Shown here in pieces: positions 50,636 to 61,691 of a stretch of 64,000 bases of DNA. Source of the DNA: Lichenostomus cassidix (lineage: Eukaryota > Chordata > Aves > Passeriformes > Meliphagidae). Made by a program: the position numbers and the translations under genes. The notes beneath the pieces are model-generated. The model worked only from the letters and a program-made list of their open reading frames with translations. It searched no databases and was not told the origin of the DNA. Each line of letters starts with the position of its first letter. Position 1 is the stretch's first letter. Location of the stretch: contig CM039184.1 of the NCBI GenBank assembly GCA_008360975.2, forward strand, positions 45,579,797 through 45,643,796. The letters are read 5' to 3'.

Positions 50636-50841
50636 TGTTCTCTACTTCATTTGTCTGTACTGTTTGGAGAGCTTTCTCCAGTTTTTGGCTACATACCAGC
50701 CGACTCGAAGCTGTTTACATCTTTGTCTACTCTTCCATCTCGAAGCACAACGTTGAACTCGGGGGAAAATGTCTTGATGGATCCATCCTAAGTGTGATAC
50801 GCCAACAGCTCTCATCAGTGGTTAACAATGGCTTCTAAGTG
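50636..50841 (+). other. FRYL: Candidate FRYL 5' UTR exon (206 nt)
   Basis: A pyrimidine tract and TTTTTCAG at 50635 precede it; the donor is AAGTG|GTAAGG. The exon keeps several CpGs (in CCGACTCGAAG, AACGTTG, CTCGGGG, TACGCC) while the flanks have almost none, a sign of constraint. It holds short upstream frames: ATGTCTTGA, ATGGATCCATCCTAA and ATGGCTTCTAAGTG at its end. If joined to the exon at 57968, the last becomes a four-codon frame stopped by TGA. It could instead be a coding start of the type MASK(W) if another exon follows. Confidence 0.5.
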
Positions 50842-51199
50842 GTAAGGTCTTTCTCACAGTACTGTCATAAAGATTTTCATGTATCTTTTTCTGGTTTTGC
50901 TTAGGTCTTTGTTGTCCATATTGTACTCTTAACACACTTTGAGCTGCTACTTCAGATATCAATTATCGGATTAGAAGACTGTCTGTACTGTGTTAAATCC
51001 AATAAGAACATTTGATTTAATACAGTGTAATAACTGTTCATGGCCAAAAGTGAATGTCTAAGGAAGAGGTCAAGAATAGGGCAAATAACCTCCCAGCCAT
51101 CTGCAGCTTGGGCACTTCAGTATGGTTTCTGTGCATTTAGTAACTCTAGAATTGTACATTTAGTATTTACTTAGTGTAATTTCTGTGTGTTCAAGAGTT

Positions 51200-51370
51200 G
51201 TCTCAGGTTTTCTTTGGCGAGCGCAGTGCTCCGTGCGAATCGAGTCGGTGGAGCGGAGCAGAGCAGCGCTGAGCTCTCCCTCCTTCGGGCGTGCGGGCGG
51301 CGGCTGCGCTCTGCCCCCTTGTGGGCGCCGCCGGGTACTGCAGTGCAGTGCCAGAGTCTTGGAAAGGTTT
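51200..51370. promoter_or_regulatory. Small GC/CpG island in a presumed intron with a CTCF-like motif
   Basis: About 170 bp, very rich in GC and CpG, inside AT-rich intron. It carries a strong CTCF-type core on the minus strand (51311-51327). Confidence 0.5.
51311..51327 (-). promoter_or_regulatory. CTCF-like motif
   Basis: The minus strand reads CGCCCACAAGGGGGCAG, close to the CTCF core CCACNAGGGGGCR. Occupancy is inferred. Confidence 0.55.
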
Positions 51371-54082
51371 GGCTTAGGAGACCTCTAGTTCATTAGTCAG
51401 TGCTCTGATTGCTAAGGCAGTGCTCATGCAGATGCTCTCTTCTTTGCTGCTCTTCATGTAAGGATTTTACCTGTAGGAAATAGATACGTATGGATGTCAA
51501 GTACAGGGCAGCTATTTCCACTAAAGCACTTTGGAGCTGAAATGAGTATGGCTAGATCCAACCAACATTTAAAGTGCTCTTCAAAAGTAATACAATACAC
51601 TGCTTTTCCACAGTCAAGAAGTAAAATTGCTAGACCATGCTTTCTTTTGGCCTTTGAGAACAGAGAATACATTGGTATGACAGGACCAATATTGAAGTGC
51701 AGTTGTTTATATGCTTTTTGCTATGTGGACTTTAGTATCAAGACATTTTTATTAGTTATATATTCTACATTACTTTTTAGAATGTAGTAGAATATTTTAT
51801 GTTCTGTTATTAATTAATTGTTGCTAATAATTAGAATATTACATGTTCTGTAGTATTTTCTCACAGTTCTCACTGTCCTTTATTTTGTATTGTTCTATAT
51901 AGTCTATGCAGGAGAAGTGTACAATAAAATAGAATTTGAATGCATGACAAGATCTGCCATTGGAACACCTCCATTGTATCATATATCCATGTTTGCTTCT
52001 GTTACTGTTTTTCATTTCTAGTTATATAACATGAGGACTTGTTTAACTGTCCTTGGGTAGAATTTTATACCGTAATTATTTTCGTTTTGATGTATTCTTT
52101 CTCTCAAAAGACAATAAATTTGTTGTTGCAGAAGTTTTACCTTGAACACCAGATCTTGCTATTGCTCAAGGAAGGCAAATACACCTTTGAGCATTAGAGT
52201 AGAAACGCCAATCTTTTAAATGTAACAGAAAAATGGAGGTAGAGGGTTTGAGAACAGTAGTATAATTTTTTACTGTAGGTTGTTTTCCTGTGGATGCTTT
52301 GGACATTTTATCATGCTTTGGACAACTTTTATTTTTACCCAATTTTAAAAGTTTTTAGTGCTTCTGTATTTCTATATGTTTATATAGAAAATGTGCTCTC
52401 ATTACAAACATCAAATGTTCAAGTTTGAATTGTGTAGTTTTTCCTTATTGGGAACAAGGCTGTCCAGTGCTGATCTAGGTTTTGGAATACTTCTCAGTAA
52501 TTATTGGGGTTTTTATATTTACTGCTAGATGTTTAAAAAGTAATCAGGTAGTTGGTTTAAAACAAATATTCTCAGCACTGGGTCACAGCTTTTGTATCTG
52601 TTGCCATCTCTGTTACAAACCTAATGTGTTTTGTATTGGCAATAAACATGTTTGGTTTGGGTTTTTTTGTTTTTCACTTTAGTGAGAAGTCATCATTCAG
52701 GGTGTATTTTCCTGTTAGGGAATGCAGAGAGAGGTTTTTATCTCAAGTGCTTTCCTTTAAAAGGAAAAATAATTCATAGGTGGAAAAATGCGCCAGCTGC
52801 CATTCTTCTTCGGTGTTACTAATTTGCTCCATGGAATCAGTTCCCTGATCAGCCTTGTTGCTCAGGGATTTATCCAGTCAGGTCTTGAAAAGCTCACATG
52901 ACTTCTCTGAAAAATTGTCTGGAACACCAGTTATGCTGAAAAGCCTACTTCTGTAAATGCAATTCCTGAACAATATTCAAAATAATTAATGTGCCTGTTA
53001 ATACTTGACAAGCATTTCTGCAAGTGTAGCACATAAGTTTAGTTAATTTCTTTTCAAGTATAATTAAGAGAATAAAGCATCATGAAGAATAAAATGTGGT
53101 GGTTTTTTTTAAAAAATTCTTATTGTTTCTTTTCTTTTTTCTTCCCCTTGAATAACCATTTAGGATTAAAGCAGTACTTGGTACACACTATCCTGCACAG
53201 CAGTTTCATTAGTTGTGTCTGAATAAATTGTAAAGTGGATATTGGAAAAATAAACAGAAAATTTAAGTTCTTTTCTTATCACAAAATTTCTATTAAGATA
53301 CAGCTCAGTGAGCTTCACTGACTTTTAATAGGGCTTTTTGTGGGCTTTCCCCCCTGCCTCCTGCTTCATTGGAGCATTAGTTCTCACTCTGATGCCTCAC
53401 TAGAGAGGTATGTTTCTGCTGAAGAGCTTTGTATACCATACCTAATTGTAGTGACAAGTGACTTGCAGAATGCCTCACCCTCAGTGCCTCATGTTGTTCA
53501 AATAATGTGGAACATCTGACCACATCTACCAAAACCACACAGAAGATGAAAATTCTAATAGGGACACAGAAGAGCTGCTTAATCTGTGAAGTGGGAAAGT
53601 ATCTGTCAGACTAGAGGGGAAAAAAACTGTTGAACCTGTCTGGTAGGATTTACCTTCCCTAGGATTCTGGGGACTTTGTGCTAGGTCAGGGGGTTTGTTT
53701 TTGTTTGTTTGTTTGACTTTTCTTTTTAGGCAGCATTCAATATTTGTAAAGCTTTTTCTTTTTGAACTTATTTTCTGTCATGAAGAACAACTATGTATCT
53801 TGATAATGACTGATGAATTTTAGTTTGATTGATCTTTCCTTTGACCACATTTTTTAAAATGTAATCTGCTTGTATATTGAGCATAATATGCAAGGCACTA
53901 CCAGTGGTGTTTTTTAATACCTAAAATGAAGTACATTGGACTTTTAAGGGGGCTAGACCTGTGGTGAATTTCTTTTAGGAGTTTTGTTATACATGAGCAG
54001 GAAGATGATGAAGAGCTCTGTATGCTAACTAATTTTGCTCTTGGTTAATATTGCACTATTACAGCCCCTTTACTTATATTTT

Positions 54083-54096
54083 CATATATATATATC
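54083..54096 (+). repeat. Short AT dinucleotide run
   Basis: Six AT units, followed by more imperfect ATAT sequence to about 54130. Confidence 0.75.
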
Positions 54097-54324
54097 TGCA
54101 CACTGTATCCATATCTGTATTCATATATATCTTCAAATCTTATTTTCAATACTTTTTTTTTGTCAGACAGTTGTTACGTATTGGTTGTGGAGATGCTGCT
54201 GCTCTCCATTTGCAGCCAGCAACTCTTTGCTTGAAGGCAATTCACTTGGAGAGGTGCTTAATTTAAAAGTAACAGTGACTTCTGCATTAGGGTGGAGGGT
54301 AACTGCAGAAGTTACAGTAAAGAC

Positions 54325-54351
54325 TCTATTACAGTTTGAATCTGTAATAGA
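54325..54351. repeat. Perfect 10-bp inverted repeat (hairpin)
   Basis: TCTATTACAG, a 7-nt loop, then CTGTAATAGA. A second small palindrome, GTAACT...AGTTAC, lies just upstream at about 54299-54315. Confidence 0.8.
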
Positions 54352-57300
54352 TACATAATGGAATGGAAACTAGCAATCTTTAGGGAACTAGAATATGCTT
54401 ATTCCTCATCTAGTAGCTAATGAAAACATTATGTCCTTAAACAAAACAAGTACATCAAAGATAAACAATGATAGGCATTTTTTTCAGCTGTTTGGGAAAA
54501 GCACAAGTGATGCAGCTACTTCCAATATGTTATGTAGCTGCAGAGCTTTCCTGCAGAAACTGAGTTTCCCTCCCTTGTTTCCCTGCCCATCAGGGTTTGA
54601 TACATCTTGCTGTGCTTGGCCCAGGGCACTTTCCAGGTACAGTGCACCACTGGTCATGAAGTTCTTGTCTCTGCTCCTCCACAGTAATGCTCTGGCTCAG
54701 AAATGCCTAATGAAGTGCAGCAAGCCTCACTTCTCATGCAAAACTGTTCCTTTGATTTAAGCCACTCCTTAAAGAATATAAGGATGCAGTCTAAAATGTA
54801 CAGCAGAGTTAAGGAAGGAATAACAGAGTTGTGCAAAGAAAGGAGCCTTCTTCCTTTCAGGTGTACTTAACCCCTATTCTTAATTTTAACCACATTTCAT
54901 GGGCTCTTCTATGTTAGTGATGAAAGCTAGTCCTAGCATGGACAAAATGACAGTCTTGACACCTCTTTAACATTTCCTTAAGGAGGAGGTAATTCCAGTC
55001 CATGAGGATTATTGGAAAAGAATCCTTCTGTCTTTCACTACTACAATTACTAGACCTTTATTATTAAAGGTCACAAGCTTAGGTCTTCCTTAGTCTTTCT
55101 GTTCTCATCAGATTGACTATTGCATCATTTTTTTCTTTAAATAAAGGAATTGTTGCCTTCCTTAGTCATCATGTTCAGCCAGGTCCTTAAATCTCAGTGG
55201 TTTCCTCTCTCGGCTTTTCAAAGACAAGTTATTTTTTTCCCTTCTTGCTTCTAACAGGAACAGGCTTAACCTCTCCTTTAGACAGTTGTAATACAGCAAT
55301 TCTCTTCCATAGTAAGGAATTCTTTCATAAATCTTGTGTAGTACATGCTAATCTCATATATGTTTCTTCTGGCAATAAAAATTAGAATAATCCTTTTAAT
55401 CTGATGATATGTGTGACTTAAAAGTATGCCACCATTCTTTTGTCTTAGTCTGTACTCTACAAGTTATCACTCACAATAAGTTTGTCTGTTCCATAGATCC
55501 ACCTTAATTTGTGGTACTTGGGTAGAACTATTAATACATGGAGGTGCCCTTTGAGCTTTCTGGTGCCCCCAGGTGATTGTCAGAATGTCTTGAGCAGTGG
55601 AGCTTGTGTGTAGGAGCAGTAACTTTGCCTTGCTTGCTGTCTTTTAAGCAAAGTCTGTTCATTCACCTTCTGAAGCTGCAAAGTTAGTGTCCTGTGTATT
55701 GCTTCTGATTTTTTTTTTGTTGTATTTCTCTATGTGATCTTGTTTACTGCTCTGCAATTTTATAAGATACACTGAAATAATATGACTATGTTTAGCAAGC
55801 AAACTTGCGTAGGTGTGCATGAGTACATAAATGTTTCACATAGGGTAAAAATTGAAGTTTTTTCGTGGGTGACAAACAATTTTTTGGTTTAGTTCCTTCA
55901 TCTTTCTATGTGTTTGTTTACTTAGCAACTTGGATATTCTGAGAATTAGTTATTCCAGCAGTGCATTTAGCAGCTGTGTTTAGTTACTTGCTAATAATCA
56001 AAAATTGTTTGGTTTCAAACTTAAAGGATTTTTCTCCCCTGCTTACTAGAAACATTTTTGAACCTTAATTTAGTACCTTAATTGGACCCCTATTTCATCC
56101 AAGTATGTTGTAGCTTTCCAAACAGAAAATTAGATTTCATCTAACACTGAAAGTTAGAATTTCCTTTCCTGTGCTCAAAGCCCTGAAACCAAAACATCAC
56201 CAAACCAAAACTACATCTATTCTCTTTATAGAAATACTAAAGGTGCAAATTTTCTGCCTCTTTTTTAATTTTCTGTTAAACATGAATAGCATTCTGCAAA
56301 TGTTAATATATTAAAGATATAATACTGTGGTTCCCATAGGCTCATGTGGAATTCTACTGGGAGCATCCTCTTCAGTATCTAGTTTTAGGTTGTTATTGAT
56401 TTTTTCCCTCCTCTTTAAGACAGGAGATAACTGAATGTTAATTAGAAAACAAAACAAAACCCACCGAAAAGCTTCCCACTTTGTTAAATGGAAACAATAT
56501 CCCTAAGCATTCTATGTTTGCTACAGAAAAAAACTTCACTCTCTTTGGGAATACAAAATTTACATGGAAGAATTGCTTGAAATGATTAGCAGGTATTCAC
56601 GTGATGTATTACTATGATAAATCATACTCAATCATGTCCTATCCGATAAATAAGTTCCCTAAGTATCTAATTTTCCCTTGCCTTGAATTTAATATAATCA
56701 CTGTGTGTCCTTGATAAGGGGAAGGCATATTGTTCAGACCAGGAGTGAATTTTTTTTCTTTTGGTACAGGTGCCAATCTTCTTGTAAGCCACAAATGTAG
56801 AAGGCTTCAGTCCAGAGCACCTAGTACAACTAAATTGAGTGTTAGATTGGTGCTGTTTTCTATTCAAATCAAATTGCATAGTTCTGGCAGCAGCATTTAT
56901 TCTTGCTGGTTATGTTCAGATTATCAAGTGGAAATGCATTCAAATTATTAAGTAAAAAGAAGGGGCAAAGATATCTGTATTGCAGAAGAATTGGAGTGCT
57001 GTTGCTTTTCACTGAGGGAAGTCTTTCATTTATTATTTAAATAGCAATACTACTTTTTAAAAATCTAAGCATAAGTATTTTCAATTGAGGAATTTTGTAA
57101 TGCTTTAGAGATTATTATTTCTGTCTTTAGCATAGAAAAGAAGAGTGAAGGTTTAAAGTTCTGTCCCAACATATATGTGGGAAAACATGCAATATCTAAC
57201 TTTTTAAAAATAATATTCCATTGGAAAGATAGATACTATTAGTTTTAAGTAGTTATAGCTATTGTAACTTTCTGAAGTCTCACAGATAGCACCTCTCTGT

Positions 57301-57967
57301 GAGAAATGATTTGTTTATCAACTTGTTTTAGCTACCATTGTACAAATGGTTAACAAATATCTAACTTTAGAAAATAAAGTACTTATCTCTTCTGTGACTA
57401 ATTTTAATATTAACCTATACATTTTGGTCTCTTGGGACATCCTTTTTTTGATATTGTGGTTATGTCATGAGAAAGAGATGACATTATGGAATTCTATAGG
57501 ACTATATATTATGTGAGTCTTATAACTATATTGCTCCTCAGCTAGTATAAATCCTGTAGTACTAATATCTTTCACTTTATATATGTTATATAGAGAGTGT
57601 TACAGAGTTCTAATAGTATGGTCTGTATGACAGAGCCTAAACTAGTAGAGACTTGAGCACGTCAGTCCACATGAATGGACTTGTGAGTGTGGCCACCTGG
57701 ATGGTTTGGAGTTTTTTGTTTTTTTAGTATGTTTAATATTAGTTTCTACTTTCCATTTTGCCATGTAGATTAAACTTTCTGTGGCTGTGTTTAAAGAACT
57801 CAGTTAATTTTGGAAGAAAAGAACTAAAATAGATGAGACTGGATGAATGCTATGTAAACCAAGACAGAACCTGCATTTATTGTAGGTGTTGAAAACTTTC
57901 TCATTGATTCCTATGATCTCAGTAAGCATGATTCCTTTTTTTTCTATTTCTTTTTTTTAAATTGTAG

Positions 57968-58022
57968 AGGCTATGGAGAAAAGTCACAATGAAAAAAAGA
58001 TAATGATTGATAGTTTCCACAG
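57968..58022 (+). CDS. FRYL: Candidate FRYL exon with possible upstream start codon (55 nt)
   Basis: A long pyrimidine tract and TTGTAG at 57967 precede it; the donor is CACAG|GTGGGT. An ATG at 57973-57975 (context GGCTATGG) opens a frame reading MEKSHNEKKIMIDSFH to the donor, leaving in phase 2. This could be an alternative FRYL N-terminus or simply UTR. No family match is certain from memory. Confidence 0.35.
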
Positions 58023-60620
58023 GTGGGTAGCATTTTAAACATGCCTGCCTTGCATAAAATTTTAAGCAAAAACTGAAGTTAGTTTAGGCTTGGTAAGGGA
58101 AGTAAGATAAGTGTGCTGATGCAGTTTTGAGATTGGAATGAAAGTTATTTTGAACAGTGGAGTATAGATTCCCTTGCCATTTGACTTCTATGCTTTGGAC
58201 ATGTTTGAATGGCCAACTTTTAAAATCATGAGGAAATTGCTCTCCAGATGTGTACTTTCATGTAGTGCTAGAGAAACTCTTAACAGAAACAGTGACAATG
58301 ACTGTAAAAAATACCAACTAAACAACCCAAATATTAGTTTGACACATGGTGAACCACTGTATTTGAGTAATTCTGGAAATACATGTGTGTGCTTGGTTTC
58401 TAGTTACCACTTACTGTCTGTGTTTTGGCTGTTTTATGCATTAATAATTGGCAACTCTTGTTTTTTCTGTAAACCACGTAAAAAGCTTTTGGTGAAGGTT
58501 TTTAGGGCTCAATTCCTTAGAGATCCAATTTCATAGCAGTGTTGCCATTGTTGTTTTGGTTTACTGGTAGCTGTTCCACAGAACCTTTGGTTTTAAAATG
58601 CATAGGTTTGGAAGATCTTGTGCGATATATCAGTACTTGGAACAAGCAAGAGGTTAGCAACAGGAAGCCCAGATCCTTATCCCAATTGAGGTTGTAGAAG
58701 CTGTGGGACAGACAATACCTTCATCTTCTCAGGAACTCCTAATGAGTTCAGGAAAGCATTGTATTCTTGCATGTGACCTTGAGATAAGAACAGTTAGAAC
58801 TTAATACATACATGGTAAAAATTGTGGGGCTTTTTTATTAAACAGAATAATACTGTATTCAGTCAGTGAACATAACAGTTGTTTTATGTGCAACTGCTGA
58901 TGGATATATTTTGACAGATATTTCTATTTTTTTTCCATACTAATGCTAGATAATCAAAGCCAAACTCTGAAACCCCCCCTCCAATCATTCCCAGAAATCT
59001 TCAGCCTTCCAAAGAAAAAGCCCCACAACTTGCTCCAAAAGGACCTCCAGCCCCCTATATAGAGCAAATACAGCTTAAGTGATGGAAAGAAAAGTGAAAC
59101 TTTACCAGAAACTGACAGTTGTTTGTCACTTACGTTTCTCAGGAAATTGCTAGGTGTAGTCTAACAAAAGCATGGGCATAACTGAAACTATTTACATGTT
59201 TGCATTAAAAAAAGCCCAGTAAATCAAAACTATAGAAAGGTTAAATGGCTTAATTTTAAAGTACTTTGTCTGCACAATAATAGCTACAAGAAGTTAGCAC
59301 TGATACAGAGACAGTTGATTGCAAAATTGTACATTGATTTGTCCCTGCTTGGGATTTTTCTGTGAAATTACATTAATTGATCTGAACCAAGGAAACAACG
59401 CTAAGTAGCTTAGGAATTAACTGTAAAGTTAAGTGTCAGTTATATGAAGGATAGCCTCTTAAATATATTTTAAAAGTTTAAAACAGACATACAAAGTTAA
59501 TTCCTTTAAATATGTTAGGTCCTTACAAGTGGTTAGTGCAAACTGCCAAAAGATGAGATGACTCCACAATATGACAAATACACTGCTTTTTCCTATGTGT
59601 GTTTCTAGGCTATGTTCTTTATTCAATTTTCTGTGTCTAAAAGAAGAAAAAGAGATCTATGTGACAGTTGTAGTTCTAAAGCAAAAGGGCTTGCCATTTA
59701 AAAAAATGCAGCATATACAGAGGAAGAAACAGGATTTGTCTTCTCTACCCATGCAGTCCATTGTGTGAAATTATGAGTGTCCTGCTATTTGCTGAGCAGG
59801 TGTAACATGGATGTCCAGTACCCACTACCTCTCTCATGACTTTAATGCAGTGTTAATTTATACCTGCAAGCTGGACTGTTCGAGTTCTAACTCTATTACT
59901 TTATTCTGCTTTTAGTTGTGTATCTTGTATTTTAACCTTTTTTTTTCTTTTCTTGTTTGTAAGAGTAGATTGTTTTCATTGGGTAAGACAAACTATTGCA
60001 AATATTCTTACAGATTTGTATTCTAAGAATTAAGAAGACAAAATTTTATGTACTTGGGTTTTTCTCCTAAATACTTGGGTGTTCTTGCAGTTGCTCTATT
60101 TCCTTAGCAGTTTCAATCCCACATAAAACAGTGATGTCATGTTGAAATTAGGAAGTTGGCGAAAACATTCATGTTTGTATGGTGCACACTAATGCTGTGT
60201 TCAGTATTGCTCATATGCTATGTTCAGTATGGGATGCATAGTTAACACCCTTAATCTCAGGGAATATTAATGTTTCTTCAAGAGCTGCAAACAGAGAGAG
60301 AACACTTTGCATCATTTGGCCCAATCACTCTTTCAAAAGACACAACTTGCACCCTTTCCTATACTGCTGAGTCTTTCCTGTTGAAACTCCTTTGGTGATG
60401 CCTCTAGTACCAGTGTCCCAGCAGGAGGGATAGTTTTGCTTTGTAGGTTTTTGTTGTGGAGGGGTGTTTGGTTTCTTTGGAGGGGAATGTTGGTGGTTTT
60501 GGGGAGGTTTTTTTTGGTGTATTGCTCTGTCCAGTTAACATCCTGTTGCTGAGAAGCTGGGAGAAAGGATAGGTTCTGTGTGCCAACACATGTGCCACAG
60601 CAAAGCAGTGTTTGCCTAAA
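58023..60620 (+). other. Presumed FRYL intron, nothing recognised
   Basis: AT-rich DNA. Open frames at 58174 and 59571 have no exon signals that make sense. Confidence 0.5.
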
Positions 60621-60625
60621 GGGGA

Positions 60626-60672
60626 GATCATAGAATCGTTTAGGGTGGAGAAGACCTTAAAACCACCCAAGG
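60626..60672 (-). mobile_element. Short CR1-like 3' end
   Basis: ATCATAGAATCGTTTAGGGT followed by GGAGAAGACCTTAA resembles the reverse complement of a CR1 3' end. Only about 45 bp are recognisable before the sequence changes character. Confidence 0.5.
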
Positions 60673-60674
60673 CT

Positions 60675-61200
60675 TGCAGTGTGAGCTTCCACTTCGCTGG
60701 CACAGGAACGCTTGCAGCCGCATCCTCTGCCAGCGTGGTTGTACCAATGGCCGTATTGCCAGCAGGGCTGCTGAGGATTACATTGCTCTCCCGTGGCTCG
60801 GTGTGCAGCTCCAGGCTGAGCTCTGCAGAGCCAGGAGCCCGAGGCAAGAGAACGCCAACTGCCGCCGCTCTGCACAGCAAAGGGCACGGGAACCTCTGGT
60901 GCCAGCTGGGGACCTGTGGTGCCAACCAGGGGACCGGACACTCACAGACACGGCAGGAGCTGACGACTCAGCTGGAGGACCCCAGGTTTCCCTGCGTATA
61001 AAAGCCATGGGGTTCATTTGCTCAGGGTCCCTCCTCGGAGACAGCAGCTCGAGCTGTTATTCTGTGATTTAATTACTGCGCCATGATTAAATTATTTTAA
61101 GGATCTGGACGTTTGAGACTCTGCTACGGGCAGCCCGGGATCGAGCCTATGGGGGAAACCTCGTGTGCCTGTGAGTGTGGGGTGTGTAGCTGACAAGGGG
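60675..61200 (+). mobile_element. LTR-like promoter segment
   Basis: CpG-containing DNA with a clean TATAAAA (60997-61003), a CTCAGGGTCCCTCCTCGGAG stretch where transcription would start, a 12-bp palindrome CAGCTCGAGCTG (61045-61056) and ATTAAA (61086-61091) 89 bp after the TATA box. This order resembles LTR U3-R-U5. I could not fix TG...CA ends or a target-site duplication, so it may instead be a TATA promoter. Confidence 0.35.
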
Positions 61201-61475
61201 GCTCAGTCCCAGCTCCGGTGGTGCCACAGTGACTGGCAGAGTGGCTCCTGGACGGGCGGACAGGGGGGTTTCCTTCACATGGCTGTGTTTTGGAACAGAA
61301 GTTTCTACCATGCCAAGCAAGCTCCCCTGAACTCCCCGTGTTGCCTTCTGCGGAGGTCCGTGCAATGGGGCGCAGCTCTCCTTTTCCGGCGCCAGGGTGT
61401 GCGGCACCGACAGGCGCAGCCAGGCTCAAGCCAGCCCGCTCCTGAGCGCAGCGCGCCGCGCCGGGCCGGTAGCTC

Positions 61476-61492
61476 GGCACCAGGGGGCGAGG
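61476..61492 (+). promoter_or_regulatory. CTCF-like motif
   Basis: GGCACCAGGGGGCGAGG fits the CTCF core CCASYAGRKGGCR well. It points the opposite way to the motif at 51311. Confidence 0.5.
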
Positions 61493-61568
61493 AGGCGCAA
61501 TGCAGCCTCGTGGCCGCAGGGGAGCGCTGCGGGCGAGGGGCGCGGGGCTCCCCTGGACAGCCGCGGTG

Positions 61569-61588
61569 TTCCCTCCCTCCCTCCCTCA
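61569..61588 (+). repeat. CCCT microsatellite
   Basis: A short run of CCCT units inside the CpG island. Confidence 0.8.
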
Positions 61589-61691
61589 GCGGGCGTGCCT
61601 GGCATGCTGCCGCACCGCGCTGCTCCCGGCCTCCTAAACCCGTCTTACGCGTTAAATAGAAAGGAAACGGTTGCCTTCTCTCCCACAGCAG

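Larger units (their letters stand above)
50842..57967 (+). other. Presumed FRYL intron between candidate exons
   Basis: AT-rich. Outside the 51.2 kb island I see only an AT microsatellite (54083-54096), a hairpin (54325-54351) and weak, unassignable hints of very old repeats near 52.85 and 55.0 kb. Confidence 0.4.
61350..61691 (+). promoter_or_regulatory. FRYL: Internal CpG island with a splice donor, possible alternative FRYL first exon
   Basis: About 300 bp of dense CpG end in the strong donor ACAGCAG|GTAAGG (exon end 61691). The island carries a CTCF-like motif. An island followed by a good donor in the sense direction of the surrounding gene is the pattern of an alternative first exon. 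No TSS evidence is available. Confidence 0.45.

Noticed and set aside
52847..52960. CR1-like words such as TTTATCCAGTCAGGTCTTGA
   Set aside because: Too short and too diverged to call without a repeat search.
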